A DNA stretch of 64,000 bases, taken from positions 853,059 through 917,058 of the forward strand of contig OZ022238.1 of NCBI GenBank assembly GCA_963978895.1, written 5' to 3'. The notes under the pieces are model-generated. The model worked only from the letters and a program-made list of their open reading frames with translations. It made no database searches and was not told the DNA's origin. This document shows positions 22,385 through 34,092 of the stretch, one piece after another. The translations under genes were made by a program, and so were the position numbers. This DNA comes from Erpobdella octoculata. Lineage: Eukaryota; Annelida; Clitellata; Hirudinida; Erpobdellidae. The stretch's first letter is position 1; the number at the start of each line of letters is the position of its first letter.

Positions 22385-23870
22385 TACTAGCAGTGCCCGT
22401 AGCGGCTTCGCTCGCATGAAATTAGAGAATTTAAATCGTGCATACATAGTAGTGTATTGCACGGATCAATTTTTTAGGTCTCGGCTCGGCCCGTCGACAA
22501 CTTGGCCCAGCCCGTTTCAAAAACCGAAATTCCTGGCCCGGCACGGCCCATCTAATATGGGCCCGGCCCGTTTTTACAGGCCGAGAAGTTCTATATACTT
22601 GATAAAAAACTTCGGCCCGTCCCACCTTGACTTCAGGTTTAGCCCAGCCCGTCTGAACACCCTAAAATCACTAAAATGTCTATATACTTGGTTAAAAATC
22701 TCGGCCCGTCCCACCTTGATTTAAGGTTTGGGCAGGGCCGTATGAAGACCCTAAAATAACGGCTTGGCCCGTCCGTCCGGTGATAAACTGAACTCATCTA
22801 CTTTCAACCTGCACAAAACCTCAAAATACTAATTTTCACATCTGTAGCACTTACAGTTTTTGAGTAGCAGTTATTTTGAAATCAAATAACCCTTTTTCCA
22901 CTTCACATTTGAGGTCCTCGAAACCAAATTTTCAAAAAATGGTGAAACACGTGTATCGTTATTTTTAGAGTAGAAACTAAATACTAATTTTACTTTTGTA
23001 GCATTTACGGTTTTTGAGTAGCAGTTACTTTAAATACCAAGTAACCCTATTTTCCACCCCATATTTGAATTCCTGGAAACCAAATTTTCAAAAAATGGTA
23101 AAACACGTATATCATTATTTTTGGAGTAGAAACCAAATACTAATTTTTACTCCTGTAGCATCTACAGTTTTTGAGTAGCAGTTACATTAAAAACCAAATA
23201 ACCTTATTTTCCACCCCACCTTTGAAGTCCTGGAAACCAAAGGTTAAAAAAATGGTAAAATACGTATATCTTTATTTTTAGAATACAAACTAAATACTAA
23301 TTTTTACATCTGTGGTATTTACAGTTTTTGAGCAGCAGTTACTTTAAAAACCAAATAACCCTATTTCCACCCCACATTTGAAGTCCTGGAAACCAAATTT
23401 TCAAAAAATGCTAAAACACGTATTTCATTATTTTTGGAGTAGAAACTAAATACTAATTTTTACTCCTGTAGCATTAACAGTTTTTGAGTAGAAGCTACTT
23501 TAAAAACCAAATAACCCAATTTTCAACCCACATTTGAGGTCCGGGAAACCGAATTTTCAAAAAATGGTGAAACACGTATCTTTTTATTTTTCAAAAAGAA
23601 TCTATATACCAAATTTCAAAATCTCCTCATTTTTGGTTTTCGAGATATACATTGTTTTAGAAAAAAGTTTGTTTTCCAGTTTTTTCCCCTCAGGAGCAAA
23701 ATTTTCAAAAATCCTTTCTTAGCGGATGTTTACGCTATAAAAGTAATATAAGTTCCAAATTTCACGTTCCTAGGATGAGGCGTTTGAGCTCGGCGTTGAT
23801 TATCAGTCAGTCAGTCAGTCAGTCAGTCAGTCAGGACATGTTCTTTTATATATATAGATTAAATTCAATT
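22385..23870 (+). mobile_element. composite non-autonomous element with internal 157-bp tandem repeats
   Basis: Left end ACTAGCAGTGCCCGTAGCGG and right end TTTTATATATATAGATTAA match the termini of other copies here (62112, 63313, 31040). Inside are a GGCCCG-rich segment (22455-22790), then about five copies of a 157-bp unit (landmark GGTGAAACACG at about 22941, 23097, 23254, 23409 and 23567), then (AGTC)n at 23801-23833. No ORF longer than about 100 codons, so it is non-autonomous. Class unknown to me. Confidence 0.6.
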
Positions 23871-24388
23871 CAAATTATTCATACGCGCTGCCATGATGAC
23901 TGATAATTAACCGTGTGCATTATTCTCTACTTGGTTCTTACAGTTATTGAATCCTACGATCATTATCAACTGAGCATTTATTCAGGGACGTAAATTCAGC
24001 TTTTTGCAGGGGGGCAACATTTTCAAAATTTCCAACTTGTTTCGTGTACAAGACTTCACTGCTATTTGTAAATCTCTCTAACTTGCATGGTCAACATAGA
24101 ACTACTAAAAGTTGTGTATTTGTGAACTCACCTTTTCATTCTTTTCTGGGTCATTCAATCAAATAATAACCGTTTTGCGACTGTTGGTTAAAAGTTTAGG
24201 TGCAACCCGATTGTTTAAAAGTTAAGTGCTTTCTGAATTAAAACAAAACCTACAAGTCAAATAACGGCTTTCCCGCCCATATGAAAGCTAAGAAAAACCG
24301 ACCAAAACAATTGAACACTGACTTCAACTTTTTTAAAAACCATGAATGAAATTTCAACAGAACATGTCTATGAGTCAAAGAAATATCT

Positions 24389-26691
24389 TTAACTCAGGTT
24401 CAGAACAAAGTTCATAAATGTCACAAAAATGATATAATTGATATGTACTCCTAGATTAAACGATGCTGATAACAAAAAATCAATTTGAATGATTTCTTGG
24501 TCTACCCCATAGCTGTTCATAGCAACACATGCGTATGAACCCTTGTGCTTTTCTTTTACATCGTTAATAGCATACAAAACTCTGAATATGTTCAATCCTT
24601 TCTTGTTAGAGTAGCCGACGCCATGTCCGTTTGGCAAGACAATAACATAACATAACATAACATAAAGGAAATGATGGGCGCAAACTATATGTCTCTATGC
24701 CCATATCTAGAATTATATAAAATATTGTTCATATATATGTTCTATAAATAAATGTATGTATATATTATTAAAAATCCTTTTTATAGTTGTACATAATGTT
24801 GCTTATTTCGAAATGACAGTCGATTAATCTTTTAAATTCATTAACTTGATCGGCTTCTATGATTTTCGAAGGGAGGTTGTTCCAAATTGCAGTCGATCTG
24901 GTCAGGAAGAAATATTTTCAATGAAAACATAAGGAGGTAGTTGGCCATGTGTTTCACAAAAAATCATTAGATCTGTATTGTTCCTCAAGTCCCATTCGAA
25001 GTTGACAACCTTGATTGTTGGCAGAGCCGTTGTTCCATTGGTGCTGGTTGAATTGTTCATATTCGGTAATGTTACATTGTCCACCGCTGTGAAGATGTCA
25101 CCAAATGATGTTTCCATACGCGGATCCAGTTTTCTAGTCACATCAGTCATCGAAGTTATCAAATGATCAACTTTTGTAACATTTTCACCACCAGCATCCA
25201 AAAGAAGAGCTCCTGTAGTCAAGAAATGTTGGGTCTTTGGCATGACTTCAGTCACATCAGTCATCGAAGTTATCAACTGCCCAATTTCTTTGACAACTTT
25301 ACCATCAGCATCAATGGAAGGAGTTTCTGAAGTTAAGAGATGCTGGGTCGTTCGTATAACTTCAGATGAAATACAGTTAACACTTGAAAACGCGTTTATA
25401 TCAAAATTTCCTACACTGCTTGAACATGTTCCGGCTATCCTCAAATTAACCATCGTCTTGATATCAGACATGGATTTACAGTCGCAATTCAAAGGGTTAT
25501 TGTTTAAAGAAATTCTTTCGAGTTGTGCAGGGAAATTCGATAAATCAGGAAATATGCTTATCTGATTGTTATTCAGATCTAACTCCCTTAATTTAACAAA
25601 GTCTCTTAAGCCGAAATCACTAGTAACTTCATGAATATTGTTGTTTTCCAGGCGTAAGACCTCCAAATGTTCCTTCAGCTGGTTGTATGCTGAGAAATTC
25701 CAAGTGTGGTTAAATAATTTAGAAATATAAAGTACTTTTACAGTTATATTAGGATTGTTAAGAAACTGGAATGACTTAATGCTCCCGTGGAATACCAGTT
25801 GATTAAAGCTCAAATTTCCTTTGATCTGAAATGGTTAAAAACACCAATGTGTTATTATAATCAATATTAAAAAAAGAATAAGGAAATAAATTAGTTTGAA
25901 AAAGTGATGAGCATTTAAAGTAAAAATAAATCAACGAGTCAAACGAAAATATCTTTTTACAAGCAATCTAACGAAAAAATAATGTTTGATTTGGCAGAAT
26001 AAATGATGAGCGACTGTGTTATATTTAAAAATAATCAACAAAAACAACACTTCACCTTAATTTCTTCAAAACGAAAAGTCGGTTTCAGATTAGTCAAACT
26101 TAATTCTTTAATATTTGAACCAAGGAAATCAAAAGCTTCCATCTTCAATCCAGTCGACTGATATATATAAATTTTCTTTATCTGACTTCCCTCAAACATT
26201 TTTTCTGGAGATTGTCTAAAAGTTACATTGAAGAAACCCAACCAATCCGCAACAGAACCATTGAAAGCGCCTCGTCTTGTTTCATTAATTGTTACTGAAT
26301 TTAAATTAACACTGTCAATAAACGTGTTCTGAAGAAAATCCTTGGGCAGAACGTTTAACGTGCTCTTACGTATTTCTAAAAAGCTCACATTTTTGTTTTT
26401 AATTCCACCTTGCGTTTCATGGACTTGAATTGTACTATTTATAATTTTGAATTCGCGAAGTTCATCTTTTCTTATCGCTTCAGTGTATTCGTCCAATCTT
26501 CTACAGTTGTTTCCGCAAATTAACTGAACTGAGTCTATCGAAGTCCAATTTGTTGTTTCTTCAGGAAACTGGCCTCCAAGACATTTTAGTACTTCCATCT
26601 CATTCTCCGTCGTGACCGCACAACGCTCATCCACTGCCACCGGTTCAATACATGCAACAAAAAAGAAGAACAGAAATATAAAACAAAACAT
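24389..26691 (-). pseudogene. LRR-Ig secreted/GPI-anchor-like protein, Ig domain broken by a LINE
   Basis: Exon 1 is 26691-26056 and exon 2 runs from 25825 (phase 0, donor AAG|GTGAAG, acceptor TTTCAG). The start at 26691 is chosen because it opens directly into a signal peptide (MFCFIFLFFFFVACIEP); the ORF extends 21 codons further upstream. Order: Cys-rich N-terminal cap (CAV..KCLG..ICGNNC), about five LRRs (for example LEVLRLENNNI, LRELDLNNNQI, LERISLNNNPL), a CDCKSM..GTCSS LRR C-cap, a Thr-rich linker with two ~42-residue repeats ending LITSMTDVT, one Ig domain (CETHGQ ... GSYACVAMNSYG) and a hydrophobic tail (NYIIFVTFMNFVLNLS) suited to GPI addition. At 24657-24925 a LINE fragment splits the Ig domain: the reading frame runs into a stop, and removing the insert restores frame. 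Cell-surface recognition role is inferred from architecture. Confidence 0.75.
24657..24925 (-). mobile_element. 5'-truncated CR1/L2-like LINE inside the LRR-Ig gene
   Basis: On the minus strand it encodes the last residues of a non-LTR reverse transcriptase ORF (YFFLTRSTAIWNNLPSKII then VNEFKRLIDCHFEIS) and ends in (TTATG)n at 24634-24663. The sequence TTATGTT occurs at both borders, consistent with a target-site duplication. Same orientation as the host gene. Confidence 0.75.
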
Positions 26692-26759
26692 CTTCTCTTT
26701 ATAACAGCAACCGATTTTTCGTTTTTTGCTGAAATCAAATTTGGACGAATACAATTTTT

Positions 26760-28500
26760 TTTAATGGCTTGAATGAAGTTTTTGAAAAGAAGCGGACGCT
26801 AATGACGTCCCGAAGGGTGCGTTTTAAAATTCACAGAACTTTAATTTGCTTGCATCTGAAATGTTAAAAATTAAAAATTATGAACTAGCTAGAGAAAAAT
26901 TTTAAAACGTTTAAAACAACTGTCCACCTGGGACGGCTGTTGGTAGCCTTCAGCTCAGCCCCAACAAACTTGTTTGAATAGCATTGCCATCTAGCGTTAA
27001 ATCAAGAAGCTTAATTTATTTTTATCCCAATTCGAATTGTTACGGAATAAATTGGAATAAAATCAACAATAAAAAGATTATAAAATGCACTCAAACCATG
27101 TCAACAAACAAACAGTTAAAAAATTCGACTAAAAAGTGTTATTGAATTCTATTAAAAGACTGGTTTAAAAGATAGGTTCTTAAAAGAATACGAAAGTTAT
27201 CCGAAGTCGTCTGCTTTCGGATGACAGCAACGTGGATGAATCGGTCTTCGTCTTCAAACCTCAAAAGACGCGATCTTGGGGTGATGAGAGATGATCTTCT
27301 TTTTGTGTGCCAGAAAACACCAAGAGAGAAGAAAGATACTCCGCTTTTCCGTAGAGACTAGCACCGAAGATAATGCAGGAAACTTTGTACGTTGCTCTCT
27401 CAGGGATCTTTAATTGTTAAAGTTTTATAAGTAGTGGAGTGACCCGACAAAAACCCTTCAACCCACAGAAAAGTCCGGCTGCAGTATTGGGTACCTCTTG
27501 GAAGATACCATGTGTTTTCTTATTGACATTTGTGAGTTGGGAATTGCAGTAGTCAATACGCGTTAGCACAAGTTGGACTACGTTAGTTCTAAATATACAT
27601 TTTTAGGAACAAAGAGTCTAACTTCTCTAGAAGCAGCATGGCTGTTTTTATAACACTAGAAATTGTTGGAGTCATCACTTAGTTTTCTTTTAAAAATTCT
27701 GTTCTTTTTCATGGTAACCCGAGTACCCGAGCAGAGAAATGCAGTCAGAGAGATAATTATCAAAACATTTGGAAAAGTTCTCTGCCATTTTGAGATTTGC
27801 TACTGAGAAAAAGCGAACGAGATTGTAGAAATCTTACTCAGCTAAGTAGCTGAGTCAGAAAAAAAATTATAATTTCGGCTCATGATAATTTTATTTAAAT
27901 TTTATGAAACTAATAGCTATTAAAAAGCCATGTAATACATGTTTTGTAAAGAAGAAAGGTTTTCAATTAAGAAATTTATTAAGCCCACATATATATATAT
28001 CTAATTAAGCCCCTTTACTATACCAAAGTAAATTCAAATTATGACCACGCCTGCCTTGATAACTTTTAATTAACCTCGTGCATCATTTTCTACTTGGTTC
28101 TTAACAGTTATTGAATCGTATGATCATTATCAAATGAGCATTTAATTTGTTGTACAAAACTTCACTGTATTTTTTAATTTCTCTCACTTGCATGGTCAAC
28201 ATAGAACCACTAATAAAGTTCTGTATTTGTTAACTTACATTTTCATCCTTTCCTAGGTCTTTGAATTAAATAACCGTTTTGCGACTATTGGTTAACAGTT
28301 TAGGTGCAATCCGGTTGTTTAAAAGTTAACTGCCTTCTGAATTAAAACATAACTTACAGTTTCAGGTGGTTGGTGGTCAAACGACGGCTTTCCCGCACAT
28401 ACAAAAACTAAGAAAAGCCAACCAAAGAATTGAACACTGACTTCAACAAATTTAACATTGTTTGCCAGGTTTGAATAAACAGTATATACATACAAATTGC
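26760..28500. other. spacer between LRR paralogues
   Basis: Contains a dispersed repeat at 27115-27245, AT-rich DNA, and at about 28030-28440 DNA matching 23880-24290 downstream of the first paralogue (for example TTCTACTTGGTTCTTA, GATCATTATCAA), so the duplicated unit extends past the 3' end of the coding region. Confidence 0.5.
27115..27245 (+). repeat. dispersed repeat, copy 2
   Basis: Matches 22185-22355, lacking the G-rich insert GTGGGAGGGCAATCCAGG near its end. Confidence 0.6.
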
Positions 28501-28532
28501 TAAGGAACATGCTCATGAGTCAAAAAATATCG

Positions 28533-29986
28533 TTAACTGAGGTTTAAAACTAAATTCATAAATGTCACTAAAATGATATAATTATAAGGCATTCCTAGTT
28601 TAAATGAATCGTTCATTCCTGGAGTTGAGAGATGCTGCTTCGTTGGCATAACTTCAGATTCAGTACAACTATTGTTTAAGAACTCGTTCATTTGAATTCT
28701 TTTTCCACCGCTTGAGCAAGTTGCTGTTATGTTCAAATTAACCATCATCTTGACACGAGACATGGATTCACAGACGCATTGAAAAAGGTTATTGGATAAA
28801 TTGAGCTCTCTGAGTTGTTGAGGAAAATTCATTAAATCAGGAAAGATGCTTAGCTGATTGTGATTCAGATTTATTCTCTTCAACGCAACGAAATCTTTTA
28901 AACCAAAATCACTAGTAACTTCAGAAATATTGTTGTATGACAGGTCTAAGACTTCTAAATGCTCCTTCAGCTGGTTGTATGCTGAGAAATTCCAAGTGTG
29001 CTTAAATAATTTAGAAATACGAAGTCTTTTTACAGTTATATTAGGATTGTTAAGAAACTCGAACGAATCAATGCTCCCGACGAGTGACAGTCGATTAAAG
29101 ATCAAATTTCCGTTAGTCTGAAATTATTTCATTATAATCATTACTCAAAATTCAAAATAGAATAATTGAATGAATTAGTTTGAAAACAGCAATGTACATT
29201 TATAGTAAAAATAAATCAACGTGTCAAATTTGAATATCTCTTTGCAAGCAATCTTATGAAAAAATTGATGTTTTATTTGCCAGAATAAATGATGAGCGAC
29301 TGTGTTATATTTAAAAATCATCAACAACACTTCACCTTCATTTTTTCAAAACGGAAAGTCGGTTTCAGATCTTTCAAATGCAATAATTCAATTTCTGAAC
29401 CAAGAAAATCAAAAGTTTCCATCTGCAATCCACTTGAATTAACAATAGTTATTTCCCTAATCTGATTTCCCTCAAATATTCTCTCTGGAGATTGTATAAA
29501 AGCTACATTTTCCAAATACAACAAACCCGCATCAAGACCATTAAAAGCGCCTTGTCTTGTTTCATTAATCGTCACTAACATTAAATAAACGCCCTTGTCA
29601 ACAGACGTCTCCTGCAGAAAATTCGTGGGCAGAATGTTTAACATGCTGTTATGTATTACTAAATAGTTCAAAGTTTTGTTTTTAATTCCAATGTTCATTT
29701 TTTCGATTCGAATTGTACTATTAAGAATTATGAATTCGTGAAGTTTATCTTTTTTTATCGCTTCAGTGTATTCGTCCAATCTTTTACAGTCGTTGCCGCA
29801 AATTAACTGGACTGAGTCTATCGAGGCCCAAATTGTTGTTTTTTCAGGAAGCTGGCCTTTAAGACATCTTAGTATTACGATCTTTCCCCTCGTCGTAAAC
29901 GTAGATTCCCAAGCTACTACGCAAGACTCCTCTGCCGATTTACAAAATGGAATACGGAAGAAGAAAAGAAATATATAATAAAACAT
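28533..29986 (-). CDS. secreted LRR protein, tandem paralogue lacking the Ig domain
   Basis: Exons 29986-29336 and 29117-28533 join in phase 0 (411 residues). Signal peptide MFYYIFLFFFRIPFCKS is followed by the same Cys cap, LRRs (LEVLDLSYNNI, LKRINLNHNQL, LRELNLSNNLF) and Cys-rich LRR C-cap (QCVCESM..ATCSS) as the neighbour at 24389-26691. The Thr-rich linker is reduced to one remnant (VMPTKQHLSTP) and then passes straight to the hydrophobic tail YNYIILVTFMNLVLNLS; the Ig domain is absent. The frame is open and splice sites match the paralogue, so it appears intact. Predicted GPI-anchored or secreted surface protein; partner unknown. Confidence 0.8.
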
Positions 29987-30237
29987 CTTCTCTTTATAAT
30001 TTCAGCAACAGATCCTTCGTCTTCTGCTAAACTCAAATTCAATGGCGGTACAAACGCGGCTCTTCGAACGACTTGGAAATGCAGTGAAATTTTTGAAAAA
30101 GAAGGGTGCGTTTTAAAATTCACAGAATCGTTTAAATTTTTATAGCGCTATTTACTATCGTTCAAAAGCACTCGGACACGAACTTATTAAATAAATAAGT
30201 TTTAAGTCCCCGACGAAAAACTGTGAGGCGCCCTTTA

Positions 30238-30670
30238 TAAGATAAGATAAGATAACGTTTATTATAGTGGTTTAGAAGACTTTACGCCTATAGACAACCA
30301 CTTCGAATTAAAAATAATAATAAATAGAATAAAATAAAATAAATGATAATAATAGATAAATAAACTAATAAAAATAAATAATTGCATAAAAAATCAGTAT
30401 CCATGCCTGGATAGCACTACTTTAAAAGATGTGGTAGTCTCAGATGCTACAGTGTCATCGTCCAAGTCATTGAAGTCATTCCATATGTTTACCACTCTAG
30501 AACTAAAAAAAGCCTTTTTTAAAGTCTTTTCTTGTTTTTTAAAAAGCTTGAATCTATGTCCCCTAGTGCTTTGAATCGTTGGTTGTTCGAAAAACATTGC
30601 TGGTGTTAAATCCTCTTTTCCTGTTATTATCTTGTAGGCTTCGATCAAGTCACCCCTACTTCTCCTTTAT
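30238..30670 (-). mobile_element. CR1/L2-like LINE, C-terminal RT fragment and 3' tail
   Basis: Minus-strand frame RGDLIEAYKIITG ... RGHRFKLFKKQEKT ... FFSSRVVNIWNDF ... TTSFKVVLSRHG is the conserved C-terminal end of non-LTR retrotransposon reverse transcriptases. It is followed by a short 3' UTR and a (TTATC)n tail at 30238-30255. 5'-truncated. Confidence 0.8.
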
Positions 30671-30929
30671 TTATATTACTTCTCTATATTTATATTTAAA
30701 AAAAGCTGGTCTATCCTGTTTAAAAGTTTACAGATGGTTAGTTCCCACATTTTAAGTTTTAAAAAATTATAGCTTGTTCATTATAGAAATATCCAAAATT
30801 AATGCATGCCTCCATCAAGACATTTTTCTCACAGCCCAGAGAAAAATTATTTTCTTCTTTTTAGTTCCCAAAAACGTGGTATTTTAAAAAGATTTTTTCA
30901 AATATTTTATTGAAAAAAAACCTTCCTCT

Positions 30930-31045
30930 ATTAACTCTCAAGGTTGTGTGAAAATTTCATTACGATCGGATAAATGGTGTAGCAATGCATCCAGGACATA
31001 CATACATAAACACACACACAGACAATCATTTTTCAATATATACTA
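30930..31045 (+). mobile_element. 3' end of an element shared with 63170-63313
   Basis: CTCAAGGTTGTGTGAAAATT, then TCATTACGATCGGAT and GTAGCAATGCAT, then CATACATA and TATATA are repeated almost exactly at 63209-63313. It matches the 3' half of the CCCGGCG-hairpin element family. Confidence 0.55.
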
Positions 31046-31106
31046 GAAGTATCCCATCAAAAATGAAGGTCTATTTTGTTTTTATCAAACAGTCAGATAA
31101 TAAATA

Positions 31107-31297
<191 letters not shown>

Positions 31298-31428
31298 TTG
31301 TACATATATCGCTGTTTCTATTAGAAAATTAAAGACTAAAATCTCATTAAACAAAAATCTATAATTTGATTGATCTACTGTGAAAAATATACATATTTTG
31401 AGCATTTAATTAATATTTTTTTACAACT

Positions 31429-32814
31429 ATGAACACAAATGTGTTTGTTCCAAAGACACTGAGAGAGGCTTGTGAAATCTTTGCAGTGTACAATTTTGAA
31501 AACATTTTTCTTGAACTCGTCAAGGAAGAAAAACATTGCAAAAAATTCAGATTTAAAGTTCGAGACAATTTAAATTTAAAAAAATTTCCCAACACAATCA
31601 TGAATATCATAAAAAAGAGCTACGACAAAATCCATCCAATATCTCCCGAGTTTTTATTACCTTGCATGCTGGAATTCGATAAATCCAGTTTTAGTGACAT
31701 CGTTATCAAAAGGAATGAAGATAATCTGCTCAACGGTCTAATCAGTAAGGTGTTGTTTGATAGAAAACCCGCTGTCGTGGCTTTGTCGTGTTCGAAAAGA
31801 GATTTTACCTTATTCAGCAAATTAATTAATTTGCTCGTCAGTCATCTTCCGACAATGTCCGATAATCTTGTTGAATTAGACTTGGAATTATACGATCTGT
31901 GTAATATTCCTGAAGATCTATCTTGGAACAGCCCACGTCTGAAATCTTTAGCGGTCTTAAACAAAAGTATCCATCGATACTATAACTTTTTTCCTGTTGC
32001 CAACCTGATATGTTTTCGTTGCTCGGGTTTTGCATTCAGCTGGAAGTTTTTTGACAAACTCACACTTTATAGAGAACTTAAACATTTAGAGCTATCCAAC
32101 ATGGTTGACGGCACCTTCAAGGAGGCTGCCGATGCACTGACATCTTTAACTCGACTTTCCTTTTTGGATTTCAGTTGGAACGAATGTGCTGTAAATTTTA
32201 ACGATAAGTTTAATAAAACAATGATTACTTTGCTTTCTGGACTGCCACGTTTAAATCACATTTGCGTTGACGGTACCGCTCTGATGGTTTTTCACGGTGA
32301 TTCGACTGCTTCGTGGATGAATTGTAGAAAGTTTTCGTATCTGGGCGTTGCTTCTTCTAATGTGAGACCCGGTAATTCAACTACCGAAATTAATTTCGCC
32401 TCTACTGTAGTTGGCACTTTCCAGACGGTTCGAGGTGCAATAGAGATTCTGAAACGTTCCATAATGAAGTCTGGTGTAATTCTTGCCAAAGTTTTAAATT
32501 CATTTCAGGAAATCTTGTCTTACGAACCGTTTAGCACAGATGTTAAAAGTAACTTGTCGGTCATTGAAGAACTTGTGCTCAGAGTGTTGATGGCTTACGC
32601 GCACACCAGTAATCGAAAAATTTGTCCTCTCTGTTTCAAAATATTTCTTAGAATGCTTCAAATCGGCCTTTCAGACCAATCCGTTCAGCGGTTTTTTAAA
32701 ACCTTCTTTCCGGGACACGCGTGGACTTCGACCAGTGGCTTCTATCCTTATACAGCCGGGCGCAGCTTCGCCCGGCAAAAAACAGGGGGGGAAGAAAAAA
32801 ATAAAAGGGGGTAA
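31429..32814 (+). CDS. LRR protein, possibly ZYG11/ZER1-like, 3' end replaced by a repeat
   Basis: A single open frame of 461 codons. Residues 1-80 are a basic helical region with no family I can name; residues 140-290 have degenerate leucine-rich repeats (LVELDLELYDL, LKSLAVLNKSI, LKHLELSNMVDG, LSFLDFSWN, LPRLNHICVDGTAL); residues 320-440 look all-helical, as in armadillo-type repeats. An LRR block followed by helical repeats is the architecture of ZYG11/ZER1 substrate receptors of CUL2 ubiquitin ligases, but identity is too weak to insist. The last ~20 residues (from about 32747) are translated from a CCGGGC-hairpin repeat, so the natural C-terminus is missing; fragments downstream may be the rest. 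No introns, unlike its neighbours. Confidence 0.5.
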   Translation: MNTNVFVPKTLREACEIFAVYNFENIFLELVKEEKHCKKFRFKVRDNLNLKKFPNTIMNIIKKSYDKIHPISPEFLLPCMLEFDKSSFSDIVIKRNEDNLLNGLISKVLFDRKPAVVALSCSKRDFTLFSKLINLLVSHLPTMSDNLVELDLELYDLCNIPEDLSWNSPRLKSLAVLNKSIHRYYNFFPVANLICFRCSGFAFSWKFFDKLTLYRELKHLELSNMVDGTFKEAADALTSLTRLSFLDFSWNECAVNFNDKFNKTMITLLSGLPRLNHICVDGTALMVFHGDSTASWMNCRKFSYLGVASSNVRPGNSTTEINFASTVVGTFQTVRGAIEILKRSIMKSGVILAKVLNSFQEILSYEPFSTDVKSNLSVIEELVLRVLMAYAHTSNRKICPLCFKIFLRMLQIGLSDQSVQRFFKTFFPGHAWTSTSGFYPYTAGRSFARQKTGGEEKNKRG

Positions 32815-32815
32815 G
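32747..32815 (+). mobile_element. hairpin-ended repeat terminus truncating the LRR ORF
   Basis: CCGGGCGCAGCTTCGCCCGG is a stem-loop like the 5' hairpins of the elements at 22385 and 62112, followed by G/A-rich DNA. It provides the stop codon of the ORF from 31429. Confidence 0.45.
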
Positions 32816-33143
32816 GAAAAAAGTTTAAAAATCCATCCATTTCGAAATTTCGATTGAATCTAAAGAATATATCTAAACGACGTGAGAGTCGTGAGACGTC
32901 GTGTGGCTTCTCAACGTTGACTCGAGATTTGTTAATTAACATTTAATGTCCACCTTATCTTTCATATAGCTCATCTAATACGCTTCACGATGTAGCCGCA
33001 ACCGAATGGACATGGAACATAATTTATGCTGAAGCCCATGAATTCTAATAAGTTCTAGGACTGATGACGGCTATATAAAATAAACTTGACTCTTTTTGAC
33101 TCCTTCTTGTTCACAATTTGTTTACTTTGTTAAAGAAAAGAAT

Positions 33144-33402
33144 ATGCCGCGAGAAAAATTCAAGTTTAAGTTACATTGTTGCGAGTTAGCCTGCGGGAAC
33201 CTGGTTCGATTTGATAAATGGATGGAGCATTGTCGAAAGCGTCACGCTTTCAAATGTACTAGGTTAGCTTACCTTATCATTGTAAAAGAAATAATTTTGA
33301 ACAATTGAGACGGATTTTTAAACATCAACACATATTCTTGTGGTTTTGCGATTTCTGCGCCAACTTACAGGGTTACGAAAAGTTTTAGCATTTACACAAA
33401 CA
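33144..33402 (+). pseudogene. degenerate C2H2 zinc-finger segment
   Basis: From ATG 33144: MPREKFKFKLHCCELACG then HCRKRH has finger-like C-x3-C and H-x4-H spacing. A 1-nt frame change near 33280 exposes HCKRNNFEQLRRIFKHQH, and then FCDFCANLQGYEKF, a stop, HLHKH gives a third finger pattern. Three finger-like units with a frameshift and a stop suggest a dead fragment of a zinc-finger gene or of a retroelement nucleic-acid-binding protein. Confidence 0.35.
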
Positions 33403-33625
33403 TATATACATACATACATACACAGCCGTATTGAATGTAGGACATTTTCCATTCCATCTCGGAAATTCCATTAAAACTATTTTTTACTGATAATTATAGT
33501 TAATAGTTAAAAATTTAGTCTAGTAGTTCTTATCATATTTTGTAAATTTTCACATGGGGAACGTCCGGCGGATAATGTTCGTTCCCCGGACGTTTATATA
33601 ACCATTAAAATTGTTAAGGACCTCA

Positions 33626-33760
33626 ATGTTGGATGATTGGTTCTCTTCATTATTAATACTTGCCTCAGAAAAAGACATTTTGGAAAACATTCCTGTAGAT
33701 AAAATCATTGATAGATTTGCTGCAACATCAAAACCGCTAAAGAAACTTTTAATTAAATAA
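33626..33760 (+). other. small ORF of 44 codons, unrecognised
   Basis: An ATG-initiated frame (MLDDWFSSLLILASEKD ... KPLKKLLIK) with helical, amphipathic composition. Could be a piece of the helical-repeat C-terminus lost from the ORF at 31429, but no splice signals tie them together. Confidence 0.2.
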
Positions 33761-33910
33761 ATTTAGATTTAGATTTATAGTTTTAAGTGATTTTTTCAAT
33801 ATTAACGTATGTTGTTTTTCTGTGCTTGGGTATTATACCGAAATTAGACGAATTGTTGAGGAAAATGTGTATAGAAAGAACAAAAAAGTGTGTTAAAACT
33901 CAAACTATAT

Positions 33911-34092
<182 letters not shown>

